A stretch of 23,624 nucleotides of DNA. It comes from Bacteroidales bacterium (GTDB taxonomy: Bacteria > Bacteroidota > Bacteroidia > Bacteroidales > Rikenellaceae). This document shows, in pieces, positions 1 through 7,077 of the stretch; positions within the stretch are counted from its first letter, which is position 1; every line of letters begins with the position of its first letter. The stretch lies in the NCBI GenBank assembly GCA_949419965.1, contig CASPAC010000022.1, positions 1 through 23,624 on the forward strand, read 5' to 3'. The position numbers and the translations under genes were made by a program. The notes under the pieces were generated by a model, which did no database searches, was not told the origin of the DNA, and saw nothing but the letters and a program-made list of their open reading frames with translations.

Positions 1-484
1 TGGCGATCTCCATCCACCGCAGCACGTCCAGCCGGTCTTTCCACCCCATGCGGATGGCCCGGCCCTCGCTCTGCCCGTGGAAATAGAGGTCGGGCAGCAG
101 GATGTTGTAACCCAGGTCGCGGTTGTACAGATAGCCGATCATCAGCATGCGGACCGCGTTGTCGGTATACCCATGCACGATAACGGCCGTGCGGTCGGTC
201 GGCTTGGGCGCAAAAGCATAGATGGCGTGCAGCCGCTCGCCCTCGGCACCGACGATCGTGGTGTCGCGCAGGGCGCCCGTGGTTTCGAGGCTGTCCAGCC
301 AAGGCTCCAGGAAAGGATATTCGGCAGTCATGACCTCGCGGGCCGCAGCGTTGCGGGCGCGCATGGTCTTGCGGGGCGTGAGCGAATAGGCCAGCAGGTA
401 GAGGCTGCCGCCGGCGACGGCACCCACAGCGACGGCCGCAACCACGGCCGTCCAGCGCAATGTTTTTTTCAATCGAACCGACAT
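1..484 (-). CDS. Alpha/beta hydrolase, N-terminal part (runs off window)
   Basis: Reading the minus strand from the ATG at 484 gives an open frame to the window edge (about 161 residues). It starts MSVRLKKTLRWTAVVAAVAVGAVAGG, broken here as a basic N-terminus followed by a hydrophobic Ala/Val/Gly segment (residues about 9-30), so a membrane anchor or signal peptide is likely. Around residue 100 it has VIVHGYTDNAVRM, then LPDLYFHGQSEG and MGWKDRLDVLRWM. These match the oxyanion-hole HG motif and the early strands of serine alpha/beta hydrolases of the YqkD/BAAT-like type. The nucleophile elbow lies outside the window, so catalytic competence and substrate are unknown. It follows tdh on the same strand after about 100 nt. 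Confidence 0.8.
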   Translation of the reverse strand, partial: MSVRLKKTLRWTAVVAAVAVGAVAGGSLYLLAYSLTPRKTMRARNAAAREVMTAEYPFLEPWLDSLETTGALRDTTIVGAEGERLHAIYAFAPKPTDRTAVIVHGYTDNAVRMLMIGYLYNRDLGYNILLPDLYFHGQSEGRAIRMGWKDRLDVLRWMEIA

Positions 485-500
485 TTTACTCAGCAGCGGG

Positions 501-562
501 AAAAAGCCCCGACGGTGACCTCCGCAAGCGGCAAGAACCGCGCCGGAACGGGACCGTCGGAG
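501..562 (-). terminator. Possible intrinsic terminator after tdh
   Basis: Inverted arms CCGACGGT (509-516) and ACCGTCGG (553-560) enclose a GC-rich loop of about 36 nt. On the minus strand the second arm is followed by GGGGCTTTTT. The loop is long, so this is only a weak call; the hydrolase gene downstream may still be cotranscribed. Confidence 0.3.
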
Positions 563-586
563 CGAAATACGATCAACGGAACGGCG

Positions 587-1537
587 TCAGGCCACGCCGA
601 ACTTCAGCCGGATGTGCTCCAGCATGTCGTCGGTCATGCGCGAGAGGTCCCACTCGGGTTTCCAGCCCCACTCCTCGCGGGCGCAAGTATCGTCGAGCGA
701 ATTGGGCCAGCTCTCGGCGATGGCTTTCTTGACGGGGTCTACGTCGTAGTCCATCTTGAAGCCGGGCATGCGCTTCTTGATCTCGGCACAGATGATTTCG
801 GGCGTGAAGCTCATCGACGCAAGGTTGAAGCTGTTGCGGTGGACGAGTTTGGCGGGATCGGTCTCCATCAGTTCGACGCAGGCCCGCAAGGCATCGGGCA
901 TGTAGATCATGTCCATGTAAACGTCGCTCGGGATGGGGCAGGTGAAACGGCCCGACCGCACGGCCTCGTAATAAATCTCCACGGCGTAGTCGGTCGTGCC
1001 GCCGCCGGGCAGCGTGACGTTGGAGATGATGCCGGGGAAGCGCACCGAACGCGTATCGACGCCGTATTTATGGTGATAGTAGTTGCCCAGCATCTCGCCG
1101 GTATACTTGCAGATGCCGTAGATGGTCGTGGGCTGCATGATGGTGTCCTGCGGCGTGCCGTCCTTGGGCGACGAGGGGCCGAAGGCGCCGATCGACGAAG
1201 GGGTGAAGAGGGCGCAATGGTGCTGGCGCGCCACTTCGAGCGAATTGTTCAACGCCCCCATGTTGACGCTCCAGGCCATCTGGGGGTTGCGCTCGCCGAC
1301 GGCCGAAAGGAGCGCCACAAGGTTGAAGATCGTGTCGATATGGTAGCGGGCGACGATGGAAGCCATGGCCGTGGCATCGAGGGCGTTCAGCACCTCGAAA
1401 GGTCCGGCCTCGCCCAGTTCGCGGCAGTCGCGCATGTCGGTGGCCACGACGTTCGAATCGCCGTAAATCTTGCGCAGATGGCTTGTCAACTCGGAACCGA
1501 TCTGACCGCCGGCGCCTACGATAAGGATTTTCTTCAT
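587..1537 (-). CDS. tdh: L-threonine 3-dehydrogenase, SDR type
   Basis: A 316-residue protein of the extended short-chain dehydrogenase family. It oxidises L-threonine to 2-amino-3-ketobutyrate with NAD+ in the cytoplasm, the first step of threonine breakdown to glycine and acetyl-CoA. The N-terminus MKKILIVGAGGQIGSEL has the Rossmann GxxGxxG motif. The catalytic set is visible as TPSSIGAFG (Ser) and YGICK (Tyr-x3-Lys). The stretch RFPGIISNVTLPGGGTTDYA, then EIYYEA, is the signature that separates SDR-type Tdh (Flavobacterium and animal type) from UDP-sugar epimerases. The frame stays open far upstream, but that part crosses tRNA-Thr and has no family similarity, so the start at 1537 is chosen. 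No kbl partner is visible in the window. Confidence 0.93.
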   Translation of the reverse strand: MKKILIVGAGGQIGSELTSHLRKIYGDSNVVATDMRDCRELGEAGPFEVLNALDATAMASIVARYHIDTIFNLVALLSAVGERNPQMAWSVNMGALNNSLEVARQHHCALFTPSSIGAFGPSSPKDGTPQDTIMQPTTIYGICKYTGEMLGNYYHHKYGVDTRSVRFPGIISNVTLPGGGTTDYAVEIYYEAVRSGRFTCPIPSDVYMDMIYMPDALRACVELMETDPAKLVHRNSFNLASMSFTPEIICAEIKKRMPGFKMDYDVDPVKKAIAESWPNSLDDTCAREEWGWKPEWDLSRMTDDMLEHIRLKFGVA

Positions 1538-1598
1538 GGGTTGTGAGTGATGATTCGGAAGTAAAGGTAGAAAAATAATGCGAAAGTTGCACATTTTT

Positions 1599-1629
1599 TT
1601 TGTCTTTTCATTTTTCTTGTGTACTTTTG
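1599..1629 (+). promoter_or_regulatory. Bacteroidetes promoter for tRNA-Thr
   Basis: -33 element TTTG (1599-1602) and -7 element TACTTTTG (1622-1629), spacer 19 nt, about 20 nt before the tRNA. This fits the sigma-ABfr consensus TTTG/TAnnTTTG. Confidence 0.7.
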
Positions 1630-1650
1630 CATCGCTCTTGATGAGAAAAT

Positions 1651-1722
<72 letters not shown>

Positions 1723-1738
1723 CGAACGAGGAGCAGAG

Positions 1739-1768
1739 AAACCCGCCCTGCAAAGGGGCGGGTTTTTG
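1739..1768 (+). terminator. Intrinsic terminator after tRNA-Thr
   Basis: Perfect GC-rich hairpin, AACCCGCCC paired with GGGCGGGTT around a short loop, followed by TTTTTG. Confidence 0.85.
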
Positions 1769-1769
1769 T

Positions 1770-2006
1770 ATTAAATAGGTCACCGCCGAAGCGGGAGCCG
1801 CAGTTGCACCCAGGCGGGCGGACGAACAGCCCGGAGCATCCGTCAGATCGCCCGCAGCACTTCGGAGTCCGGCGGAAAAGAGGGAAAGAAGAAAGAAGCA
1901 ACACAAAAAAGGCGTTCCGGAAGAGACGGAAGCGGACAAAATACCTATCTTTGCCCCGGCCGGCAAGTCGCGCAGCACATGCCGAGTACGGCGGAACCGG
2001 ATAAAA
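1770..2006. other. Intergenic, no gene seen
   Basis: No plausible coding sequence on either strand. It is purine-rich near 1880-1925, and a lone TATCTTTG (1946-1953) resembles a -7 element but lacks a good -33 partner. Confidence 0.5.
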
Positions 2007-2148
2007 TTTGCCGTTGCGCCCGCCTTGCACTATCTTTGCAGAAAATAGGTTGCGTCTCAGCAGTATTCAAGCGAGACTTGATACTGCGTTCGACTTACAC
2101 TATCTTTGCAGAAAATAGGTTGCGTCTCAGCAGTATTCAAGCGAGACT
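2007..2148 (+). promoter_or_regulatory. Tandem duplicated promoter segment
   Basis: A 51-bp segment is repeated exactly at 2028-2078 and 2098-2148 (offset 70 bp). Each copy carries the -7 element TATCTTTG (2031-2038 and 2101-2108). Each has a -33 element exactly 20 nt upstream: TTTG at 2007-2010 and TTG at 2078-2080. Both point at the kinase gene starting at 2193. Confidence 0.7.
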
Positions 2149-2192
2149 GACACTGCGCACGATCCGCACCTATCGCACAAACCGCTTCGTCC

Positions 2193-2942
2193 ATGAAACT
2201 GCATATCGCCCCCTCCTACGAACACCTGCGTCCCCAACTCGAACGCCTGCCGGAACTATTCGCCGCCGGAGCGGGCGAGACGCTCCATGCAGGCCGCAAC
2301 ACGATCCGGGTCATCGAAATGGGGGGCCAGCGCCTGGCGGCCAAGCGGTTCAAGCGCCCCAACGCATTCAACTCGCTGGTATATGCCTACCTCCGCAAGA
2401 GCAAGGCCCAGCGGGCGTATGAACACGCGCAGCGGCTGCGCGCCATAGGCATCGACTCGCCCGAACCGATCGCGTGGTGCGAAATCCGCCGCAACGGAGT
2501 GATCGCCGACACCTACTTCGTCGCACGCTACACCTCGTTGCGCCCGCTGCTCGATGCGATCGAACGCTACCCGGCGGACGACAGCCGCGCGGTTCTGGAG
2601 TCTTTCGCCGCCTTTGCGGCCAACCTCCACAAACTCGGCGTGGAACACAAGGATTTCAACAGCACCAACACGATCTACGCCTGCGACCCCGCAACGCAGG
2701 ACTACAGGTTCCAGCTGATCGACATCAACCGCATGCGCTTCCACCCCCGGGCGCTTTCGCCCGACCAGGGAATCGCCAATTTCCAGCGCCTGACCGGCCG
2801 TACGGACGCGTTCCTCTACATCCTCGACCGCTATGCGGCCGTCCGCGGACTGGAGAGCTTCGCGACTCGCCTGCAAGGCGCCCGCTGCCGGCTGAACTTC
2901 AGGTATCGCCGCCGCCTCAAATACAAGCTCCGGCGGCGATAA
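2193..2942 (+). CDS. WaaP/Kdo-kinase-like lipopolysaccharide kinase family protein
   Basis: 249 residues. The family phosphorylates sugars of the LPS inner core (heptose or Kdo) at the cytoplasmic face of the inner membrane, with a protein-kinase-like fold. Visible motifs: LAAKRFKRP (residues about 47-55, the ATP-binding Lys of the N-lobe), GVEHKDFNSTNTI (about 149-161, the HxDxNxxN catalytic loop), and LIDINRMRF (about 173-181, the metal-binding acidic motif in place of DFG). The C-terminus is strongly basic (RYRRRLKYKLRRR), consistent with peripheral binding to acidic membrane lipid. It has its own duplicated promoter and no LPS genes beside it, so the exact substrate is not determined. Confidence 0.82.
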   Translation: MKLHIAPSYEHLRPQLERLPELFAAGAGETLHAGRNTIRVIEMGGQRLAAKRFKRPNAFNSLVYAYLRKSKAQRAYEHAQRLRAIGIDSPEPIAWCEIRRNGVIADTYFVARYTSLRPLLDAIERYPADDSRAVLESFAAFAANLHKLGVEHKDFNSTNTIYACDPATQDYRFQLIDINRMRFHPRALSPDQGIANFQRLTGRTDAFLYILDRYAAVRGLESFATRLQGARCRLNFRYRRRLKYKLRRR

Positions 2943-2975
2943 GGCCCCGCCGGCGCCAAAAAACGCCGCCGAAAT

Positions 2976-3007
2976 TTGGATACGGCAGTTTTTTTACCTA
3001 AGTTTGT
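2976..3007 (+). promoter_or_regulatory. Promoter of the phe/aro operon
   Basis: -33 TTTG (2976-2979), 20-nt spacer, -7 TAAGTTTG (3000-3007). Transcription would start near 3012-3015, at or just before the leader-peptide ATG, so the leader mRNA has little or no 5' UTR. Confidence 0.72.
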
Positions 3008-3014
3008 AACCGTT

Positions 3015-3092
3015 ATGACGACTCAGAACTTCGCATGCTTCTTTTTCGGCTTTTTCTTCGGGACGGAGAAAAGCGGGACGGCGTGCGTCTGA
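3015..3092 (+). CDS. Phenylalanine-rich leader peptide
   Basis: A 25-codon frame starting at ATG 3015: MTTQNFACFFFGFFFG, then TEKSGTACV, then TGA at 3090-3092. It has seven Phe codons, six of them in the seven-residue stretch FFFGFFF (3039-3059). It lies between a good promoter and an intrinsic terminator directly ahead of prephenate dehydratase, the committed enzyme to phenylalanine. This is the layout of pheL-type leader peptides: ribosomes stall at Phe codons when charged tRNA-Phe is scarce. The composition is far from that of neighbouring proteins, and no other role is apparent. Confidence 0.85.
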   Translation: MTTQNFACFFFGFFFGTEKSGTACV

Positions 3093-3146
3093 TCGACAGC
3101 GAACAGCACAGAAACAAAATCCCGCTTCACCGAGCGGGATTTTCTT
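3069..3146 (+). promoter_or_regulatory. Transcription attenuator (antiterminator/terminator switch)
   Basis: Terminator: AAAATCCCGCT (3116-3126), loop TCACCG, AGCGGGATTTT (3133-3143), then CTT. Competing antiterminator: AAGCGGGA (3070-3077) is the exact complement of TCCCGCTT (3120-3127), the left terminator arm. The upstream strand lies within the last codons of the leader peptide. A ribosome stalled on the Phe codons would leave it free, while one reaching the stop codon would cover it and let the terminator form. This is inferred from sequence. Confidence 0.82.
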
Positions 3147-4004
3147 ATGTCGGGAACCATGAAACGGATAACCATTCAGGGCGTGGCGGGCTGCTACCAC
3201 GAGACGGCCGCCCGGGGCTTCTTCGGCGACGAACCGATCGAAGTGCTCCCCTGCGCCACCTTCGAGGAGCTTTTCGCACGGCTGGAGGCCGACCCCGCGC
3301 TATTGGGTGCGGCGGCCATCGAGAACACGATTGCAGGATCGCTGCTTCCCAACCACGAACTGCTGCGGCGCAGCCGGCTGCGCATCGTGGGCGAATACAA
3401 GCTGCGCATCTCGCACATGCTGGCAGCGCTCCCGGGGCAGTCGCTCGACGACATCCGCGAGGTGCGGTCGCACCCCATCGCACTGATGCAATGCACCGAC
3501 TTCCTCCAGACCCGCCCCGCCATGACGGTAGTCGAACGCGACGACACGGCGGGCAGCGCCCGCGAGATCGCCCTGGAACGCACGGCCGGCACGGCTGCCA
3601 TCTGCAGCGCCGATGCCGCAGCGCTCTACGGACTCGACATCCTGGCCCGCAGCATCGAAACCAATCCCCACAACTTCACGCGGTTTCTGATCCTGGCCGA
3701 CGCAGCGCAGGCCGCGGAGTTCGCCGACCCGGCGCACACCGACAAAGCCTCGCTGCTCTTCACGCTGCCCCACACTCAGGGAAGCCTCTCGAAAGTGCTG
3801 ACGCTGCTTTCGTTCTACGGAATCAACCTCACCAAGATCCAGTCGCTGCCCATCGTCGGGCGCGAATGGGAGTACCGGTTCTACGTCGACGTGACGTTCG
3901 ACGACCTCGCCCGTTACCGCCAGGCCGTCGCTGCGGCGCGTCCGCTGACAAGCGAATTCCGCATTCTGGGCGAATACGCCGCATATCCCAACCCCACCCT
4001 CTGA
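3147..4004 (+). CDS. pheA: Prephenate dehydratase
   Basis: 285 residues. It converts prephenate to phenylpyruvate in phenylalanine synthesis. The N-terminal catalytic domain has ITIQGVAGCYHE, AAIENTIAGSLLPNHELL (family IENxxxG motif) and NPHNFTRFLIL (the catalytic Thr-Arg-Phe motif). A C-terminal ACT domain (about residues 195-275) has TQGSLSKVLTLLSFYGINL, then TKIQSLPI, the Phe-binding regulatory site, so feedback inhibition by Phe is expected. The chorismate mutase activity sits in the next gene rather than being fused here. The start at 3147 follows the attenuator directly; ATG 3159 (MKRITIQG) is an equally good family N-terminus. Confidence 0.94.
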   Translation: MSGTMKRITIQGVAGCYHETAARGFFGDEPIEVLPCATFEELFARLEADPALLGAAAIENTIAGSLLPNHELLRRSRLRIVGEYKLRISHMLAALPGQSLDDIREVRSHPIALMQCTDFLQTRPAMTVVERDDTAGSAREIALERTAGTAAICSADAAALYGLDILARSIETNPHNFTRFLILADAAQAAEFADPAHTDKASLLFTLPHTQGSLSKVLTLLSFYGINLTKIQSLPIVGREWEYRFYVDVTFDDLARYRQAVAAARPLTSEFRILGEYAAYPNPTL

Positions 4005-4015
4005 TACCGAGACCC

Positions 4016-5083
4016 ATGAACGACACCACCCCCACCCTGCTGCCGGGCGTCGAAAGCCGCCGCCCGCTCGTCATCGCCGGTCCGTGCAGCGCCGAGACCG
4101 AAGAACAGGTGCTCGCCAGCGCCCGGCAACTGGCCGCCGAAGGGGTCCGCATCTTCCGCGCCGGACTCTGGAAACCCCGCACCAAACCGGGAGGCTTCGA
4201 GGGCGTAGGCACGGCGGGCATCGCGTGGCTGCAACGCGTAAAACGCGAGACGGGCATGTATGTCGCGACCGAAGCGGCGACCCCCGCCCATGTCGAAGCG
4301 GCCCTCGCCGCAGAGGTCGATCTGCTGTGGATCGGCGCCCGCACGGCGGCCAACCCGTTCGCCGTGCAGGAGATCGCCGACGCATTGCGGGGCCACGACG
4401 TGCCGGTGCTGGTCAAGAACCCCGTGAGCCCCGACCTGGAGCTGTGGATCGGTGCCGTCGAACGCATCGGCAACGCCGGAATCCGACGTCTGGGAGTCAT
4501 CCACCGCGGTTTCACGTCGATCGACCGCAGCATCTACCGCAACCATCCGATGTGGGCCATCCCCATCGAACTGCGCCGGCGCTATCCGCAGCTGCCCGTC
4601 TACTGCGACCCGAGCCACATAGGCGGCAAACGCGAACTCATCGCGCCGCTCTCGCAGCAGGCCATGGACCTGGGATTCGACGGACTTTTCATCGAAGCGC
4701 ACCGTGCGCCCGACGAAGCGTGGAGCGACAAGGCCCAGCAGGTCACGCCCCGAGCCCTCGCCAAGATACTGCGCAACCTGGTGATCCGCGAAACGAGCGT
4801 CACGACCGAAAACCTCAACGAGCTGCGCGCGAAGATCGACAAACTCGACGACCGGCTCGTCGAACTTCTGGCCGACCGGATGAGCGTATCGCGCGAAATC
4901 GGCCGATACAAGAAAGAACACGCCATGCCGGTGCTGCAGGCGCAACGTTACGAGGAGTTGCTGGCGCGGCGTGCGGCACAAGCCGTAGAGTTGGGAATGG
5001 ACCGCGAATTCATGCGCACCGTACTGCAATTCATCCACGAAGAATCGATCCGCCAGCAGATGCAGCTGTTGGAAAAGGAGTAA
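4016..5083 (+). CDS. Bifunctional DAHP synthase / chorismate mutase
   Basis: 355 residues with two enzymes of aromatic amino-acid synthesis. Residues about 15-260 form a type I-beta DAHP synthase (E4P plus PEP to DAHP): VIAGPCSAET, RAGLWKPRTKPGGFEGVG, VLVKNP, IHRGF, YCDPSHIGGKRE and IEAHRAPDEAWSD are its PEP- and metal-binding motifs. Residues about 265-355 form an AroQ-type chorismate mutase: ENLNELRAKIDKLDDRLVEL, then LADRMSVSREIGRYKKE. ATG 4016 lies 11 nt after pheA. With pheA, the pair makes DAHP and converts chorismate through prephenate to phenylpyruvate, a compact Phe branch under one attenuator. This order is common in Bacteroidetes. Confidence 0.94.
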   Translation: MNDTTPTLLPGVESRRPLVIAGPCSAETEEQVLASARQLAAEGVRIFRAGLWKPRTKPGGFEGVGTAGIAWLQRVKRETGMYVATEAATPAHVEAALAAEVDLLWIGARTAANPFAVQEIADALRGHDVPVLVKNPVSPDLELWIGAVERIGNAGIRRLGVIHRGFTSIDRSIYRNHPMWAIPIELRRRYPQLPVYCDPSHIGGKRELIAPLSQQAMDLGFDGLFIEAHRAPDEAWSDKAQQVTPRALAKILRNLVIRETSVTTENLNELRAKIDKLDDRLVELLADRMSVSREIGRYKKEHAMPVLQAQRYEELLARRAAQAVELGMDREFMRTVLQFIHEESIRQQMQLLEKE

Positions 5084-5096
5084 CGGCCCGCAGCGA

Positions 5097-5471
5097 CTAC
5101 CGGTTTTCGCTGCGCACCCGCTGCCGGTCGGCCAGGATCGCCTCCATGTTTTCGGCTGCCCAACCGATCAGGGCATTGACATGCGGCAGGAGCGACCGCG
5201 CACGTTCGGTAAGGGCGTATTCTACCCGGGGCGGAATCTCGGGATAGACGCTGCGCGTCACCAAACCGTCCTCCTCCAGCGTGCGCAAGGTCACGGTCAG
5301 CATCTTCTGCGAGATGTCGGGCAAGGCACGCAGCAGCTCGCCGAAACGCATCGACGGCGAGCGGTCCAAGGTGTAGATCACCAGCAGCGACCATTTGTCG
5401 CCCAGCCGAGCCAGCACATTGCGGATCGGGCACTCGGGACACAAAGCATCCCGCAAAGTCGTTCTGTCCAT
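5097..5471 (-). CDS. HxlR-family transcriptional regulator
   Basis: 124 residues from ATG 5471 (an upstream in-frame ATG at 5522 gives a less typical N-terminus). CPIRNVLARLGDKWSLLVIY is the HxlR/MarR-like winged-helix start with the conserved N-terminal Cys (CPECP), often redox- or electrophile-sensing. FGELLRALPDISQKMLT is the recognition helix, and PRVEYALTERARSLLP is the wing and C-terminal helix. It converges on the DAHP synthase gene (13-nt gap). The regulated gene is not evident; the upstream side is the orphan lectin cassette and gene-free DNA. Confidence 0.88.
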   Translation of the reverse strand: MDRTTLRDALCPECPIRNVLARLGDKWSLLVIYTLDRSPSMRFGELLRALPDISQKMLTVTLRTLEEDGLVTRSVYPEIPPRVEYALTERARSLLPHVNALIGWAAENMEAILADRQRVRSENR

Positions 5472-5559
5472 GGTTCGTACTTTCGGATAGCATGCAGCGC
5501 AGACGCGATTCCGGCCGGCCAAGAGATGCTAACCAAGTTGAATTCAAACACCGAAACAA

Positions 5560-5590
5560 TCGTCGGTTTACAAAAGTAAGCAAAAATCTT
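5560..5590 (-). promoter_or_regulatory. Probable promoter of the HxlR gene
   Basis: On the minus strand a -7-like TACTTTTG (complement of CAAAAGTA, about 5569-5576) lies about 100 nt before the start codon, in an AT-rich patch. The -33 match is imperfect. Confidence 0.4.
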
Positions 5591-5652
5591 TCAGCAATCG
5601 ACGCATAGCAACATGCCGCAAACGAAACCGGCATAAAAAGCAACTTCTGCAG

Positions 5653-5892
5653 ATGCTGGACGCAGCGCACGGAAAGAGCCGAAGCGCGGGTCGCAACGCT
5701 CAATGGGCCCATGTAGTCCGTGCCCAGGCGAAAGAAACCCGAACCGTGACTGCCGGCACCGCAAGACGCCGCCGCATAGTAGGCGCCCCACGTGCCGACG
5801 CGCGCCAAGTCTCCCGAAGACTCGTGGCGGTAGCCCGCAGCAGGCGCTGATAAGCAATCGCTCAAAGGAATGCGGCGGAGGGTGCGGAACAA
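5653..5892 (-). repeat. Orphan DGR variable-lectin cassette (truncated copy)
   Basis: A lone copy of the cassette arrayed at 15.8-21.3 kb, on the same strand. Minus-strand reading: PAAGYRHESSGDLARVGTWG, then AYYAAASCGAGSHG, then SVATRASALSVRCVQHL, continuing to a stop about 15 codons later. The upstream element is cut short: part of the CAATCGCT motif remains (5856-5863) but the hairpins and the AGATTC-CGCAATCC block are missing. It has no adjacent RT or host gene. The part before YRHESSG is nearest to cassette 3 (also YRHESSGG/VGTWG). It is a stray retrohoming or recombination product, or a relic of a former target. Confidence 0.75.
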
Positions 5893-6015
5893 TGGTTTTT
5901 GTTACGATTGCCGGTGTGTCGTTCGGCTCTTCGAGCCGTGCCGGCCGCAGCCTTGGCCGGCGGAGGCCCGCAAGCGTGCCCCGCAGGTTGCGACCGAATC
6001 CCCGACAGACTTACT

Positions 6016-6100
6016 TTGTCATCCTGAGCGTAAGCGAAGGATCTATTTGGGGAAAGGTTACAGATTCTTCGTCGATCTTCCGATCTTCTCAGAATGACAA
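6016..6100. repeat. TGTCATCCTGAG-type dispersed inverted repeat
   Basis: Outer arms TTGTCATCCTGAG (6016-6028) and CTCAGAATGACAA (6088-6100), with AGCGAAGGATCT and AGATTCTTCG inside. I recognise this as a widespread short intergenic repeat in Bacteroidetes and other phyla. Only one copy is seen here. Confidence 0.65.
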
Positions 6101-6148
6101 TGCTGTCTTTGCATTGAATCATTTCCTTTCGGGCACTCATTCAAGTGC

Positions 6149-6202
6149 TCGCCCGGGCCGGCTGCGGGGGTCGCATCTCCGATGCGAGGCCGGCCCCGGG
6201 CG
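6149..6202. repeat. Large GC-rich inverted repeat
   Basis: GCCCGGGCCGGC and GCCGGCCCCGGGC flank an inner GCATC-TCC-GATGC hairpin, giving one extended stem-loop. There is no T-run on either side and no gene in reach. Role unknown. Confidence 0.5.
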
Positions 6203-6729
6203 CAAGGCCAAAGACCTTGAAATGCCCATTACTTGTACATTGTTCGCAAACTCCGCAGCAGACTGGAATAAGCAACTGGCGGCAACGCGAGTAGGTAAAG
6301 AGAAAAGATGCTCGGGCGACTGCGGTTTGTAGAAATACAATCCGGCTTCAGCCGTGCGAGCCGAAGCCCCGCCCTGCGGAGGCTCGCAAAACTCGCTCCG
6401 CCGGCTTCGGCACGAAAATATCTCCAACACTGCTCTCAAAACCGAACTCGGCGGCGGCTCGCGCAACTTTGCGAGTTACCCCGTAAACAACAAATTCCTT
6501 TAATCCTCCCGCGCCATTACACCGCCAGCGGACTGCTGAATCTACATACCTCGCTGACAAGAGCCCTAACCCCTGTCACTCCGGGTGTGAAGTTGCCGGA
6601 AGCGAAGATAGCACGAAAAAGTCATGCGACATAATTCCATGGGCTTGCTGCCGGGAGGGGTGCCGCTGCGGCTGCCGCCCTGCAAAGGGCGAATAAAACG
6701 GGTGAGCCGCAAATAGTTCGTCGGTTTTT

Positions 6730-6759
6730 TGCAGATTTGAGAAAGTTTGCCTACTTTTG
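6730..6759 (+). promoter_or_regulatory. Promoter of tRNA-Ser(GGA)
   Basis: T-rich -33 element ending TTTG, about 20 nt, then -7 TACTTTTG (about 6752-6759), about 11 nt before the tRNA. Confidence 0.65.
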
Positions 6760-6769
6760 GGCTCCGATT

Positions 6770-6860
6770 GGAGAGGTGCAGGAGTGGTTGAACTGGCCCG
6801 CCTGGAAAGCGAGTAAACGTCAAAAGCGTTTCAGGGGTTCGAATCCCCTTCTCTCCGCCA
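6770..6860 (+). tRNA. tRNA-Ser(GGA)
   Basis: Class II tRNA with a long variable arm (AACGTCAAAAGCGTT). The acceptor GGAGAGG pairs with TCTCTCC, the anticodon loop is CTGGAAA (anticodon GGA), and the T arm is GGGG TTCGAAT CCCC. The CCA end is encoded (6858-6860). Confidence 0.95.
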
Positions 6861-6875
6861 AAGAACTGGAATAGC

Positions 6876-6909
6876 AAAAAACTGCAAACATGATGTTTGC
6901 AGTTTTTTT
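6876..6909 (+). terminator. Terminator after tRNA-Ser(GGA)
   Basis: AAAACTGCAAACA / TGTTTGCAGTTTT hairpin with a two-base centre followed by T7. The A-run on the other side could also let it work on the minus strand. Confidence 0.85.
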
Positions 6910-7014
6910 GTTTCCGGGCGGCAATGCGGATTCATACGCAGTTCCCATGCGGGAAACTACTTGTTCCGACAATCCGTCCGGGAATAGTTGCGACCGGAAT
7001 GTGTCAGGGGACCA

Positions 7015-7054
7015 TAAAAAAATCGCTGTGCGCCGACTGCCCCTCGCCCGGCGC
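7015..7054 (-). terminator. Terminator of the B12-regulated operon
   Basis: On the minus strand, arms GCGCCG (complement of 7049-7054) and CGGCGC (complement of 7030-7035) are followed after 7 nt by seven T. It lies just beyond the nucleoside hydrolase stop codon. Confidence 0.55.
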
Positions 7055-7077
7055 CCGGCCGATGCGACAACTCTTTT

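Larger units (their letters stand above)
5893..6737. other. Gene-free region with inverted repeats
   Basis: No frame on either strand resembles a protein. Several hairpins are visible: GGCTC-TTCGAGCC near 5928, the TGTCATCCTGAG repeat at 6016-6100, and a large GC-rich inverted repeat at about 6149-6202 (GCCCGGGCCGGC against GCCGGCCCCGGGC). Confidence 0.5.

Noticed and set aside
77..1546. 489-codon open frame on the plus strand
   Set aside because: It lies antisense to the hydrolase and threonine dehydrogenase genes, both with clear family motifs. Its own translation resembles no family and is an effect of GC-rich codon use.
3035..4015. Extension of the DAHP synthase frame through pheA
   Set aside because: The frame is open by chance across pheA in another phase. 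The family N-terminus begins at ATG 4016.
5893..6634. Several 70-200 codon frames in the gene-free region
   Set aside because: They overlap inverted repeats, contain low-complexity translations and match no family. No ribosome-binding context stands out.
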